Shown: positions 11,721-23,469, counted from the stretch's first letter. The stretch: DNA of 64,000 nt from Cryptomeria japonica (GCF_030272615.1 NC_081413.1:157609849-157673848); one strand, 5' to 3'. Numbers and translations are program-made. Notes: a model not told the origin generated them from the letters alone.

Positions 11721-13971
11721 CTTTCAACAATCTCCAATATACACAAGCACCAATCCATTTGTAGGGAATACATATGTGGCAAGCACACCTTTGATCCAAA
11801 TAGAGATCTTGGCTCAACAAGTCCAAAACCTTTAGAAGAAGATGAAAAGTATGCAATCTGGATATGAGAAGAAAAACTATACCATGAAATATATACGCTC
11901 TTATCACTTTGATAGGACATTATACATGTTGCCATTCCCACAACATTTTGAGACTCCCGAGTTTGATAAATACGGAGGGAAAGGTGACCCCAGGGACAAT
12001 TTTAGGGAATTATTCACTACATGGATTGAGGTTGTTAGGATTCCCAAAGATACTAAGAGGGGGGGATGAATCAGTATCTTGCCGGTTAACAGATTTTCTT
12101 AACTTATTAAACAAATTGCATTCCAAAACAGTGTACCGGTAAACCAAAAATAATACAATAAATAAGATCAATAAACACAACATAGAAAGAACACCATAAC
12201 ACAATATTTTTAATGAGGAAACCTGGTGTGGGAAAAATCTCGATGGGATTTGTGACCCACAATATTCACTCACTGGCCAATAAATGAATATTACTTACAA
12301 TAGGGGCCTACACATGCAGGAAGGCCAACTGCCTAAAGCTCACAACTTAAATACAAAAAGGGAAGTCTCACTGACTTGCAAAAATGGATTATACAAATCC
12401 AGTATTATGTACTACTTTGGTTCAACATCTGCTATGCTAGGTTCAGTACCGGTTTAAGCTCATACAACTTCTATAAACCTTATTCCAAAATTTGCCTTAA
12501 TATTCACATCTACCTATTCCATTCCTTCCTTTCTTTTTCAAATGATTTACAAGATCTCATACTTATATGAGTCCTATTACAATTCACCTTGTCAGCTTTA
12601 CAAGAAGATTTTACAATTAAATACAAAATATAATAAACAAAATCCTGTCGGCTGGGGTGCCGGTAAACATCTTTGTCGTTGCCGCTTTTGGTGCCTGTGC
12701 CATAGGATTGTAAGGTTGTTATCAATGACAATACCTTCAATCACCTACAATTTCTCATTGGAGTGTGCATTTGCCAACAAAGGTAGTGCACAAAGACACA
12801 CATTCGATGCTTGTATTCCCTAAGAGTCTTAGAGGAATAGCTTTAGAATGATTCTCACACTTGCCACCAAAAATTACATCATCAGGAGAGCTCGTTGAGA
12901 AGTTTATAACAAACTTGTCACATACTATAGACAATCCAGTGACCCTAATAGATTTATGTGCTACAAACAAAGGGAAGGCGAGACATTCACTTCATTTTTT
13001 AAATGATGGTGATCTCTTCACTGCAGATGCCTTAGTCACATCCTAGAGGTGGAATAAGTGGATATCTTTGTTGAAAATCTCATTCGTCAAATTAAGTATT
13101 CACTATAAATGCAATGTCTCAGCACATTCAAGGAAACTATAGAAAATAGTTTAAAGTGTGAAAAAGTTCTTGTAGAGAAAGGAATTTTAAAGAATAATAA
13201 GGAAAGTGGTTCAACCAATAACATAAGAAATGAGAAATCAAAATACTATTCCAAAAACAAGAATGTGACAAATGATGGAGTCATAGATGCCAGTGTTGTC
13301 AACAAAGCTCAACCACTGGTGTCACTATAGGGACCAGTTAATTCCTTTGTGCCAATAATAGCAACCAGTCCCAAGATAACATTACAACATCAATTAATAC
13401 AAATACACTAGAATCTAGTGACCCCAGACCTCTAAGGAACAATAAACCAAGGAGAAATTATACACCACTTGGAAAACCAATTGACTTAGCCCTTAAAAAG
13501 TTGATATAAACAAATGTAATAACTCTACCAAAGATCAAGCCATATGAACCAAGTCCTTTCAAACCAACCTGGTGGAATGAAAATGATTTTCATGAATACC
13601 ATCGCACCAAAGGCCACAAAACATCAAGTTGTTATAAACTCAAAAACTTGATTCAAGATCTCATAGATAAAGGTGACATTACTGTGGATGCTAATAAAGG
13701 ATCGACCAATATAGATCATACTATCTTTAATGATCATTTTATCAAACATGACAAAGGAAAGGCTTCCAATTTAGGGACACGAGATAATAGTGCAAACTAC
13801 ACCAAAGTAGTCTATGATTACACAATCAATGCAATCAGTGCAGGAGATGAGATAGTGACTACCATCACTGTTAGCCCAGGGAATCGGGAGTGTGCAGTTA
13901 TTACTCACCGGTCAAAAGTCAAATTGCAAGGAGTTCCAATTAATCCTCCCCCACCTATTGGAAGTATTTAA
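11721..13971 (+). pseudogene. Gypsy (Tat-like) gag of element G/H, split by solo LTR F
   Basis: Before F, frame 1 gives LYMLPFPQHFETPEFDKYGGKGDP (about 11926-11990). The LPFP..F..P.F.KY.G..DP pattern is typical of plant Tat/Athila-type capsid. After F it resumes with LVFPKSLRGIALE (near 12812), a stop where tryptophan is usual, then SHLPPKITSSGELVEKF. A late zinc-finger-like motif reads YHRTKGHKTSSCYKLKNLI (near 13597-13655), lacking its first cysteine. The frame closes at 13969-13971 after VPINPPPPIG. No protease or RT follows, so this element is either non-autonomous or has lost pol. Solo LTR F occupies 12033-12779. The left edge at 11721 is the Copia B insertion point. Confidence 0.8.
12033..12779 (-). 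repeat. Solo LTR F (related to the LTR of element D)
   Basis: It starts TGTTAGGATTCCC and ends TTTGCCAACA. It is flanked by GAGGT (12028-12032) and AAGGT (12780-12784), a 5 bp target duplication with one mismatch. The internal order matches the D LTR: AGAGGGGGGGATGAATCAG (12057-12075), AGTGTACCGGTAAA, GGAAACCTGGTGTGGGAAAAA (12216-12236) and GGGATTTGTGACCCACAA. The gag frame continues across it. No internal region is present, so LTR-LTR recombination removed the rest. Confidence 0.88.
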
Positions 13972-14340
13972 AATTGGTTTTATTTTGTGCCCTGTCTGTG
14001 TATTGGAACTTAGGGTTTAGGGTTTTTGAAAAAGGGTTTTATGCCTGTCAAGGTTTTCCTTTGTTTTTCAAGGAAATGTTATGTTCCACAGTTGACTTAT
14101 GATCACTAGTGACCTGATTTTAAGTCATCATCATAAGGGTCCTTTATCATTCTTTCACCGACCCTGTGTGCTAGGAATCATTTCTAGAATCCATTGCTTT
14201 AATTTTATTATATTCCTCAATGTTGCAAAATACCATGATTTGGCCTTTTAAAAATTTCCTAGGATGGCCTCCTCACACGATCATATTACCCTTAACAAGT
14301 TTCCACATGCTAAAATGATCCACTCAAGTGCTTGCTTGAG
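13972..14340. other. Non-coding stretch after the G/H gag
   Basis: No open frame of note. It contains a short telomere-like run (TTAGGGTTTAGGGTTTTT, 14010-14027), too short to be a telomere relic. It joins gag directly to the repeat array, where pol would be expected in an autonomous Gypsy element. Confidence 0.5.
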
Positions 14341-15240
14341 TACCATAATTGCACAGGACAAGCATGCCAAAAAAAAAACTAAGAAATGTTATCCCATAGG
14401 ATTTTGAGTGAGAGGTCTCGACCATGTGGGATAAGGAATTTAGAAAGCTCAAATAATAAAACTTATCCCATGACACATTCAAAGTCATGATTAAGCCCCA
14501 TCAGATAAGAAGGAGATAGAGGTAATAAAAGGATCTTTTATCCCATAGTCATTTCATAGTAGCAAAAGGCTTGCACAGGATAAGAAATGTTCACAAGAGT
14601 GGCAACCATTCTTAGTATGCATTGTGACCACTTGGGATAACAAAAGATAAGAAGAAGAGAGAAAGTCTTATCTCGTGGATACTTTGTGGCACCAAGATGC
14701 TCTCATGGGATAAGAAATGATAGAAATTCAAAAAGGAATGTTATCTCACAATTTTCCTAGGTTGACTAAAAGATGGTGCAGGATAAGGGTTACAAGCCGA
14801 GATCGAGAGGATCTCTTATCATGTGCGTTCCTGTGGGGATAAGAGATGGGGCATGTGATAAGAGAGGATAAGCTTAAGAGGCTTATCCTGTGAAAAGAAA
14901 ACATACAAGGAAAAGCACCTTCAAGTGGGAGACATAGGGAATTATGAGCAACACGAGATAAGAGGATACTCAGAGGACATACAAAGAGCCTTATCCTGCG
15001 AGAAGAAACAATGTTGGTAAATGTATTGCGGGAAAAGGTGGCAAGACCTTATCCTGCGGAGGTGAAAGGGATGCCTCTAAGAGTCATGGGATATAAGGAG
15101 TGAGGTAAATACATAGGAGCCTTATACCATGGGGATAGTCAATATAGCAAAAGATGATGTAGGATAAGGAAGTAAGAAGAAATCCAATGAAAGATTATCC
15201 TGCAAAGATGGTGAAGGTCATATAATGATAAAAGAAATTT
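14341..15240. repeat. GGATAAG/CTTATCC array, copy 1
   Basis: More than twenty copies of a core read as GGATAAG in one direction or CTTATCC in the other, often extended to CATGGGATAAG or CTTATCCCATG, spaced about 30-60 bases. Examples lie near 14428, 14461, 14577, 14708, 14781, 14837, 14882, 14989, 15048 and 15163. Mixed orientation gives many possible hairpins. No coding frame. The array lies between gag and ORF-X here, and between a truncated integrase and ORF-X in element J, so it belongs to the element's 3' non-coding region. Confidence 0.78.
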
Positions 15241-15640
15241 GAATAACATAAATTTTGAAAAGTCTAAGGTGGCCAGGGGAGTCTTAAAAATATCATTTCA
15301 TCATTCGAGGGTTGTCAAAGGCAATATTAGCCATTCATTTCCGGATCAATGGATGCAATTCAAATTTGGCACCAATGACTAGCTCTATCTGAAATGGATG
15401 AATTAATGGCATCACCATACAAGAGAAAATCATTGATTTTCTCCCATACCTTGCATCCAAAGAAGAATTCAGAGCATCTTTGAGTGAGAAGAAGAGCAAT
15501 TTTTGGCAAATAAACGTACCCTCCAACAAATTTAGCCCAGCAAAGAAAACTGGTAAGTTAATTATTCCACCATCCTTGTGCATTTGCTAGGCTATTCTAG
15601 TTGTGAATACGTAGAGCTCTTTGTTTGTGCCCTAGAGTCT
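15241..15640. other. Non-coding leader between the repeat array and ORF-X
   Basis: It is shared with 37521-37905 in element J, including GCCAATGACTAGCT and TCTAGTTGTGAATACGTAG. No frame is conserved between the copies here, so it is probably untranslated leader. A splice acceptor before ORF-X is possible but not shown. Confidence 0.45.
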
Positions 15641-16705
15641 ATAGCGTTCACCTATGCATTAAATTTTACAAGATCTCCTTTGTTTTTATGAATTAAAATG
15701 GATTTCCCTGTTAAGGATTCTATTACTCCTACTACTGAGAATATCCCTGAAGATGGCACTAGTTGTGCAATGCCAAAGATTACCCATGTCATCCCCCTTG
15801 ATGTAATTATGCATGTACCAGTGATTAAAAGTTCCACCATTGTTGATCCAAGCCCTCAAACTACCCCACAGATGTTAGAAGAGGCCAAAGCAAGCTTCCC
15901 TCCTAAGGAAAAGGCCCCAAAGAGAAAGAAAAGGACAATTAGGAATACTGTCATTGTTGTCTCTAATAGTGAGTCTTCGGATGATCCTACCCCCCTCCTA
16001 AACATAAAAATACCAACTCAAAAGAAGAGAAGGGTTTCCCAATAGGTCTTGATTGAAACACCTACCACTAAAACCCCTTCTCATTCAAAAAGTGCCCCTA
16101 CTACATAAAACTCACCCACTGAGGAAGCCCCAATCCCTCAAGGAGAAATCTCGTAGAGAAAAAGGCTTGTTGAACAAGTCAAGGAAACTGCTCTTGCAAA
16201 AAAGCCAACTCCAAAAGCTCCCAAGCAGCCTATAAAAACCTCTAAGGGAGAATCACCAACTCAAACAAAGCAACCAGCAATAGTGCCAACCACCCCTCTT
16301 TCTCCTACAAAGACTATAAAGGAATTGCATCATGAAATTGAACAAAGATTAGAGGAGGTTGTAAAGAGGCCAACCAGAAAAACAAGAAGCCTTCATCAAG
16401 ACCTATTAGAATTGTTTGAAGGGTCCTTGATCCATAAATGATAACATTATAATTTCCTTACAATGATAAAGAAGCAGGATGCAGGGATTCATTTACAATG
16501 GGGAGAGGGTGAGATGCATTTTTATTCCTTTTATGGAAATAGAGACAAACCTATCTGAGTGTCAAATCCTTGGATGCTGAAATTGGGGAAGCTAGTAGTG
16601 CCAAATTTTTTATTGATCCAATGTTAATAAGAGAGCTAGTTGTTTCTTATGACTCCCCAAGAAGGACTGTAAGATCTGAAGAAGGCTATGTCCTATTGGA
16701 CATTT
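15641..16705 (+). pseudogene. ORF-X N-terminal part, copy 1 (unknown protein)
   Basis: I do not recognise this protein. An ATG is available at 15698 (MDFPVKDSITPTTEN), but the second copy lacks that ATG and its similarity extends upstream, so the true start is unclear. The first half is rich in Pro, Lys, Ser and Thr with a basic patch (KEKAPKRKKR, then KKRR), probably disordered and possibly nuclear. Stops fall at about 16043, 16108, 16154 and 16440. The second half has RPTRKTRSLHQDLLELFEG and, after a frame change near 16560, DPMLIRELVVSYDSPRRTVRSEEGYVLLDIL. The frame is cut at 16705 by element D and resumes at 23475. Two independent copies show it is a real coding region of the host retroelement. 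Confidence 0.65.
16701..16705. other. Target site duplication (left) of element D
   Basis: CATTT immediately precedes the TG of the D LTR. The same five bases follow its other end at 23470-23474. The unoccupied site is seen in ORF-X copy 2 near 39020 (GGACATTTTGCATAGGG). Confidence 0.95.
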
Positions 16706-17509
16706 TGTTAGAATCGATAACAGTCCCAAAGACACTAAGAGGGGGGGTGAATCAGTCTCTAACCAGTTAATAGAATATTTAAACCTTTTAAGAACTTTGT
16801 ATCTCAAAATAGTGTACCGGTAAATAAGAATCAATGCAATAAATAAGAATAGCAGAGACAACATAGAGAACACATCATAACACAAGATATTTAACAAGGA
16901 AACCTAGTGTGGGAAAAACCTTGGTGGGATTTGTGACCCACAATATTCACTCACTAGCCAATGAATAAATATTACTTACAATGAGGGGCTTGCACATGCA
17001 GGAAGGCTAGCATCCTAGACCTCACTGCTCAATCATAAAAAAAAATGTCTCGCTGAATTACAAAATGGATTATCAAAATCCAATACAATGTACTTCTTTA
17101 GATCAACATCAACTATGCCAAGTATAGTATTGGTTTAAGCTTAGTGTATTACCAAAACCTTTTCTATCAACTATATCACAATATCATCTATCCTTTTATC
17201 ATCTCCTCCTATCTCTACAAAATGACCTATAAGATCTCATACATATATATGAGTCTTTTACAATATGCCATGTCGGCTTGTACAAAATATTTTTACAATA
17301 TAAAACAATAAACAAAGTTTATTCCATGTCAGCTTGAGTGTTAGTATGCATTATTGCCATTGCCGATGAAGTGTCAACCGATGTATGTAGAAGTCTATTG
17401 CCGGTGTCGGTAACTATCAATGGGTTGATAGATATTTTTTGGTTGGTTTCTAGTTGGTTGCCATCAATGACAACATCAACTATTCTCATAAGAGTGTAGA
17501 ATGACAACA
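16706..17509 (-). repeat. 3' LTR of element D
   Basis: It starts TGTTAGAATCGATAACAG and ends AATGACAACA next to the polypurine tract. It holds the terminal block AGAGGGGGGGTGAATCAG (16738-16755) and GGAAACCTAGTGTGGGAAAAA (16898-16918). Confidence 0.93.
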
Positions 17510-17630
17510 ATCTCCCCCTTTGGCATTGATGGCAACACTCATGAGAAAAATCCAAAAACTATTCCAAAATCTCCCCCTGAGAAAGTGATCTCTGAAGAAT
17601 TATTTTTCTCTCCACTACTCCCCCTTTGAC
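17510..17630 (-). other. Polypurine tracts of element D
   Basis: In + coordinates the tracts read TCTCCCCCTTTGGC (directly at the LTR), CTCCCCCTGA (near 17571) and CTCCCCCTTTGAC (17618-17630). On the - strand these are GGGGGAG tracts preceded by ATCAATGCCAAA or ATTTATGTCAAA, the repeated form described for Sireviruses. Confidence 0.82.
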
Positions 17631-17865
17631 ATAAATGACAAAGGTTGTCAAAAATAGTCAAATGAGTGCAAAAATTTCACCTCAAAGTCTGTAACCAGTT
17701 GGTTACTATCTAAAAGATATCTGCCAAAACCAAATTCAAACTCTACATAAACCTTTTGTTGTCCTTCAAAGTTGCCTCGGTCTGTTGGCTTGTGTTGGTG
17801 AGATGATGCATGTGATCTTCCGGTGATCATTCTCCTTGAAGTAATGCCTTTGATATTTCTATTCT

Positions 17866-20035
17866 CTAAGAAATAAGATTTTCCAACTTAGGACCAAGTT
17901 TATTTTTAATCTCTCTAGAATTAGACCTTATCCTTGCTTTTTCTTTTTCAAGTTTCTCTAATTTTTCCTCAAATCTTGTCATTTCTTGCTCAAAAACTGA
18001 TATGTGACCAGATGAACCAATTATGTTATCCACTATGTCATCAATTTCTTGTTGTGTTTTATTGATCTCCTTGTCTATGTCCTCTGTCAGAAGGTAAGGT
18101 TTACATGTTTCCTTGTATAGCTCTTTGTACTCCAGAATAGTAGAGTTCAGTGTTGGTAATAATGTATTCAAGTGTTTAGTGCACTTCTTTATGGTGTCAT
18201 CAAAGAATTTATTCTTCTCCTTTTCAACTATGTCCTTTATTGTATCATCATTCAGTTTATCAACCGTTATTACATTGTCAGCAATAAATTTGGACAATGT
18301 GTCCAATTTTCCAAAAGAATCCTTAATGTGATCTATTTTACAATTAGGTGCAATCAATTTAAGAATACATAGTGTTATAAATTTCCTTGTAGGCCAAAGC
18401 ATTGCAATCCGTTATCTTTTTTATTGAATCCAAGAGTACCTCTGTAACATTTGTAGGTTTGAATTCACTTGAAGTGCCAAAAGTCTTACCAATTTCCTTT
18501 ATTACCTTTGTGCTTCCATCAGTTGTAACCATTTTACTTATATTTACCTCCAGTGGATCAGTTTGTGTTTGCATCTCAACTAGAAAGGGTTTCTCAAATT
18601 GTTTTGATATCTCAGTTATTGTCGGTTTCTTTGCCTCAGTATGTACCTTTGCCTTAGTATGTACCTCTGCCTTAGTAGGCTTCTTAGTAAAATTTGTTGG
18701 TATCTCAGTCTCCGGTGGCCCTGTGCCAGCATCTGTTCCTTCGGTACGTTTCTCTATATCTAATGGTTACTTTATTTAGGTTGGTATCTCAACCTCAATA
18801 GTCTCTACCGGTTTCTCAGCCATGTTGCCACAATCAACATTGTCTTCCTTAACCTCTGCACTGTCATTATCTACAACAATATTCACTTTTTGAGTATCCA
18901 CATTCATGGTGAATAGTATCTCAGATTCAGGATTAGTGTCATCATGTGTAACACCTTTAGTGTTAATGATTGGTGGATCATCTATATGTACCAATGTAGT
19001 ATCCAAAGGTGGTGGTAAATTTTCAGTGATCTTGATGTTTGGAATACCACCAACTTTACCTTTGCCCTTGTCCTTATCCTTCTAATACACTTTAAATGTT
19101 TTCTTTGGCCGGTTCATTTCCTCTTGTTTTTCCTTCTCTACAAAGAATATATCCTAGTTATCAGCAGTCTCATTTGCAATCTCTTTTACTCTTCCTACCA
19201 TTAAACTTACTTGTCAGTGTCCACTGGCAAAAACAAATTGGTTAGCCTCAGAGATTAATTCATCAATTTCTTCTTTTGAATTCACAAGATGTATAGCTAC
19301 AAGTTTCTCAACTTTTAGTTTCTTATCTAATTCCATTACTGCAATCCTTTTTGCTTCCAATCTCCTATACAGATCATTGGGTAAGTCATCCACAACTTCA
19401 ATTTAAACCTTTTTAATATGTCCAGATGTAAAATTATACTGTTCTCAATGCTTTCCCTGTCTGAATCATTAAATGTGTTATACAGACAGTGTACATTGAC
19501 CAAATTTCCATCATTAGTTATTTCATTAGTAAATCATTTAAAGAAGGGGTGACAGGTTGTTGTTTCTTCTTTGGTGTCAGTTTCTTTGGTGTTAATTTCT
19601 TTGGTGGTCCCCTTACTGCCTGTTGTTTCTTCCTTAAAGTCCTTGTTCTCTTTGGTGAAGGAGAGGGTACCGGTGAAGGTTTTCTCTTCCTCCTTTCTAC
19701 TCTTTTAAACTCAGCTGCCTTGTCACTCTTAGTTCCAAATGATGTGCCTCCGGTTGAAGATTTTCAAGTTCACTAGCCGATATACCACTAATGTTCATTA
19801 CATTTTCTTTGATTTCCTTAACTTTCTTAGAAGCATCTCTAATAAATTTTTCTCTTTTCTTTCTTTCCTTCAATGTATTTACATCACTTTCAATAGTCTT
19901 AGCACTACCAAAAACTTGTTCTGATGGTTCTCTTGGTGCATGTAGTAATGCTTTAGCATATGTCTCCAAAATGTTAAGATCTACCTCATATCCCATTTCA
20001 GTCACCCAGACAATCCTAGGGAGTACAACTTCCAT
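17866..20035 (-). pseudogene. Element D large ORF, C-terminal part (unknown, charged and coiled coil)
   Basis: This continues the unknown ORF that begins at 21043. Near 20035-19700 it reads EMGYEVDLNILETYAKALLHAP, which aligns with MSYEVNYALLVGYANTLLASP in element E. A basic, repetitive stretch follows (KKLTPKKLTPKKK near 19590), then a segment rich in Asp, Glu, Thr and Pro at about 19080-18580. The C-terminal end (18400-17866) is Lys/Glu-rich with heptad-like leucines (EEKLEKLEKEKARIRS), probably a coiled coil. Several stops and frame changes interrupt it. I recognise no enzyme motif. The position just before the polypurine tracts is where Sireviruses may carry an envelope-like ORF, but I see no transmembrane segment. 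Confidence 0.6.
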
Positions 20036-20068
20036 CCATGTCTCATCTCTCTTGATAACAAAATAGAT

Positions 20069-21043
20069 TTATTTGTCATACTTGTCCACTATACTCTGTG
20101 GTAGCCTTTCTCTAGTTTTCATTTTAGCCTGGAAGGTTTTGAAGTATTCAATTATGTTGTTGTCCTTTGCAGTTCCCATGCCGATAAAAGCTTCCTGTAA
20201 TTGTTTTCCTACCAGTATATCATATCTAAAGTCTTTAGGTCCTATACTAGGGATTTCCTTAGTGAAGTACAACATTAAACATACCAAAAGATTTCCAAAT
20301 CGGAATGTCCCTTTCTTATCTCCTTTAATATTTTTCAAATTGTCAATGAGTTCATCTTTTGGCCACTCAAACACATCTATCATTGCATTATTGTTAACCA
20401 TCTCATAAGCACTATTTATACAAAGACTAGAAACTAAATTTAGTTTGTTAGCATGTGTAGTCTTGTAACCTAAAACCATACTCACAAATCTCACAATGAT
20501 ATCTATGATATCATTCACTCTCAGTGATCTATCGTCAATTTTTGCTCCAATTAGGGTCATCACTTTATTGTTAGGGATCTTCTTTGTTTTGTCATGTCTG
20601 CTGTCGGTTGAGGGTAAACCAGTTACTACCCTAATTGCTTGCTGGGTTATTTTGCAAACAGAATCCAACCATAGAAATTCTCCATGTGCTCTACTCAAGA
20701 CAATTCTTACTACTTCTTCTAGAAATTGGGGAATGTTCAGTATCTCCAAAAAGCCTAGAGTTTCTATAATCTTGTGTTCAGGTTTGACAACACCATTTTC
20801 ATCACAAATCACCTTAGTATACATTTTCATCAATTCTTCAGAACCTAGTTCTTCTATATTGCAATGTATGTAAATCCTAGGGTCTTCTGTAAAAGCTACA
20901 CCTTTAGGAATTTTTGAAAATGCCCCTATAGAATCATCTTGCTTAGCTACTTCGGGAATTATTTTAGATACGGGCCTAGGGCGTTTCATAATTTCCACAA
21001 TAGTAGGGTTCCGAATAAACTCAGGAGCAAAAGAAGAAGCCAT
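20069..21043 (-). pseudogene. Element D large ORF, conserved N-terminal domain (unknown)
   Basis: A 324-codon open frame starts at ATG 21043 (MASSFAPEFIRNPT). I cannot assign a function. The middle has SVCKITQQAIRVVTGLPST, a pattern like the TGL motif of many uncharacterised plant transposon-associated ORFs; the passenger ORF of LINE N has LIAKATGLNKEG. Further on are VSMVLGYKTTHANKLNLV and GNLLVCLMLYFTKEIPSIG. Element E keeps the same order: IPIGV, YKIEDLG, ITKEAIRVIT, AAMVIGYQVFYSSRLNSV. Conservation between two diverged copies shows selection on a protein. A downstream stop at 20069 is probably secondary, since the similarity to E carries on beyond it. Confidence 0.72.
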
Positions 21044-21347
21044 TGAAAAATACCTTTAGCTGCCTTAAAGTATTCTGAATGTTCTAAATAAATCACTTCG
21101 CACCTTCACCTTGAATGCCTTCACTCTATTTTTGCGCTCTCTACTAATTTGAATGCTTGGTGAGTTCAAAAAGAGGGAAATTAGCTGATTTATAATGACA
21201 TTTCTCTTACCAACCACATTAAATGCTCACCGATTAAGTGAAAACTTAACACATCTGCCGGTAGAGAAGAAATCTATCTTCTCACCATCGACTGAGGGTA
21301 ATATGCACGATTTTCAACTTACTGCAATACCCCCAAAGGGTTACTTC

Positions 21348-22640
21348 TCAGTTGGATGAAGAATCTCCTACCAGTGGAGGATTACTCTGTTCTACTAGTA
21401 TAGAGATAGTTTCATCAACATTCTGATCTCTCTTCCTAATCCATTGTTTTGAAAATTCTTTCTTTACCTCATCTACCTTTTCTTTGCCTTTCAAACTAGA
21501 TCCTTTATTGTTTGTCAGTGAATTCTTGCTTCTACCAAATTTGGCAATATGTCCAATCTTGTTACAAGCATAAAAAGTCACAATATTCCTCTAAAGAGCC
21601 TTTCCATATCCTACATCGGTTTGTGTTATGCATTGATTAGATAGGTGTCCATATCTTCCACAAATATAGAATTTCACATTCATTCTACAATTTTCTGAAT
21701 TATGACCAACTTTGTTGCATTTGGAACATTGATCGGTGGGTGCATTAATATTCTGATTGTTTTTAAATCTACACTGATTTTCTCTATGACCAAATTTGTT
21801 GCAATTGAAACATTTTCCATTAAACTTATAAATATTAGGTTGTCTTACCAGTTTGTTCTGATCTAAATTGTTTGCAGTGCCGAAACTTTCTCCAATTTCA
21901 AATCCAAGTCCATTTGTATCTCCATTAGGTTTTTGACTTTTCAGCATGTCATCAAGATCCTCTAAACTTTTCTTGAATTTCTCTTTGTTTTGATTTGCAG
22001 TAGCCAACTTATTTTCCAGAATTTCCTTTTGTCTCACAAGCTTGGTTTTATCATGTTGCATGTGAATCAGATCTGTCTTCAACATATCATTTTCATGACT
22101 AAGTCTTAGATTTTCATTTCTAGCATCATTGAGTCTCCTAGTCAAATCATCTTCATTCTTCTTCCTGTCTTCAATGTCTTTACACAACCTCATAGTCATA
22201 TCTTGCATTTCATTTTCCATATTATTGTTTTCCCATCTTAACTTGTTTGCAAGTTCATTAAGAGTTTCTTTTTCATCATCATCTTTCTGCATCTTCTCAT
22301 GAATTTTTTTTCCTTTTTATGCTATAACAAGGTTCTCCTGAAGTCCTTTAATGAATTCCCGTGCAATCGTCAGATCATCTTCAAGTTTGATATTCTTTAA
22401 TTTATCTACATCATAATCTACAAGAGCTCCTTCCAATTGTTTTCTTAATTTCTCCATCTGTATCGGTGTCAGAATCTTTTTTCTTTTTTGTGCTATAACA
22501 AGGTTCTCCTGAAGTCCTTTAATGAATTCCCATGCAATCGTCAGATCATCTTCAATTTTGATATTCTTCAATTTATCTACATCATAATCTACAAGAGCTC
22601 CTTCCAATTGTTTTCTTAAGTTGTTAGGCTTTTGAAAATA
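21348..22640 (-). pseudogene. Element D gag-like protein with coiled coil and four zinc knuckles
   Basis: It begins almost at the primer site with a 57-residue unit present twice (see the repeat entry). A stop follows near 22316, then a long Glu/Lys/Asn-rich probable coiled coil (about 22290-21900). Knuckles: CFNCNKFGHRENQC (near 21810), CSKCNKVGHNSENC (near 21720), FYICGRYGHLSNQC (near 21665, first Cys lost) and FYACNKIGHIAKFG (near 21570, damaged). The third and fourth resemble Copia B's NVKFYLCQNMGHLAKHC. There is no capsid N-terminal domain and no protease. The role would be RNA binding and packaging. It probably derives from the gag of a B-like autonomous element that lost its N-terminal half. 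Confidence 0.78.
22321..22620. repeat. In-frame tandem duplication (171 bp period) in the D gag
   Basis: GCTATAACAAGGTTCTCCTG starts at 22321 and again, after its first base, at 22492, giving a period of 171 bases or 57 codons. The second copy is partial and ends near 22620. The two are almost identical, so the duplication is recent relative to the element or has been homogenised. Confidence 0.88.
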
Positions 22641-22649
22641 GAGGACCAG

Positions 22650-22661
22650 GCTCTGATACCA
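22650..22661 (-). other. Primer-binding site of element D
   Basis: The - strand reads TGGTATCAGAGC, a perfect match to the usual initiator-methionine-tRNA primer site, two bases after the LTR end. Confidence 0.92.
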
Positions 22662-22663
22662 AT

Positions 22664-23469
22664 TGTTAGAATCGATGACAGTCCCAAAGACACTGAGAGG
22701 GGAGAGGTTGAATCAGTGTCTAACCGGTTAACAGAATATTTAAACCTTTTAAGAACTTTGTATCTCAAAATAGTGTACCGGTAAATAAGAATTAATGCAA
22801 TAAATAAGAATAGTAGAGACAACATAGAAAACACACCATAACAAAAGATATTTAACAAGGAAACCTAGTGTGGGAAAAACCTCAATGGGATTTGTGACCC
22901 ACAAATTTTACTCACTGGCCAATGAATAAATATTACTTACAATGAGGGGCCTGCACATGCAAGAAGACTACCAGCCTAGATCTCACTACTCAATCACAAA
23001 ACAAAAGTCTCACTGACTTACAAAATGGATTATCAAAATCCAATATAATTTACTACTTTAGATCAGCATCAACTATGCCAGTTTCAGTACCAGTTTAAGC
23101 TTAGTCTATTACCAAAACCTTCGCTATCAACTATATCAAAATATCATCTATCCTTTTATCATCTCCTCTTCTCTCTACAAAATTATCTATAAGATCTCAT
23201 ACATATATATGAGTCTTTTACAATATTTCATGTTGGCTTGTACAAAAGATTTTTACAATATAAAACAATAAACAAAGTTTATTCCATGTCTGCTTGAGTG
23301 TTGGTATGCATTATTGCTGCTGCTAGTGAAGTGTCTGCTAGTGTATGTAGAAGTCTATTGCTAGTGCCGGTAGTTGTCGGTGGGTTGATAGATGTTTGTC
23401 AGTTGGTTTCTAGTTGGTATCCATCAATAACAACATCAACTATTCTCATAAGAGTGTAGAATTCCAACA
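22664..23469 (-). repeat. 5' LTR of element D
   Basis: It starts TGTTAGAATCGATGACAG and ends GAATTCCAACA. It aligns along its length with 16706-17509. The shared blocks lie near 22696-22716 and 22858-22878. Confidence 0.93.

Larger units (their letters stand above)
16706..23469 (-). mobile_element. Element D, complete non-autonomous Sirevirus-like LTR retrotransposon
   Basis: All structural marks are present: two LTRs of 804 and 806 bp, a 5 bp CATTT duplication, a primer site complementary to initiator methionine tRNA, several polypurine tracts and TG...CA termini. The 5.2 kb interior encodes a gag-like protein with four zinc knuckles and a second large ORF of unknown function. No protease, integrase, RT or RNase H motif is found in any frame, so it must have been moved in trans. 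By eye the two LTRs differ at roughly 6-7% of the first 270 positions, which makes this older than K. A diverged relative is E at 39706. F is a solo LTR of the same or a sister family. Confidence 0.93.

Noticed and set aside
12010-12970. Open frames on both strands across solo LTR F
   Set aside because: LTR sequence and the opposite strand of gag. No domain or conservation supports them.
4399-14027. Telomere-like TTTAGGG runs at 4399-4417 and 14010-14027
   Set aside because: Only two or three units each, inside an LTR and a retroelement non-coding region. Too short for an interstitial telomere.
18113-18779. Open frames on the + strand inside element D
   Set aside because: They mirror the - strand coding region and lack any motif. 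They are shadows.
17866-21043. Envelope-like gene in element D
   Set aside because: The position fits the Sirevirus env-like ORF, but I see no signal peptide, furin-like site or transmembrane segment, and the conserved part is not membrane-like.
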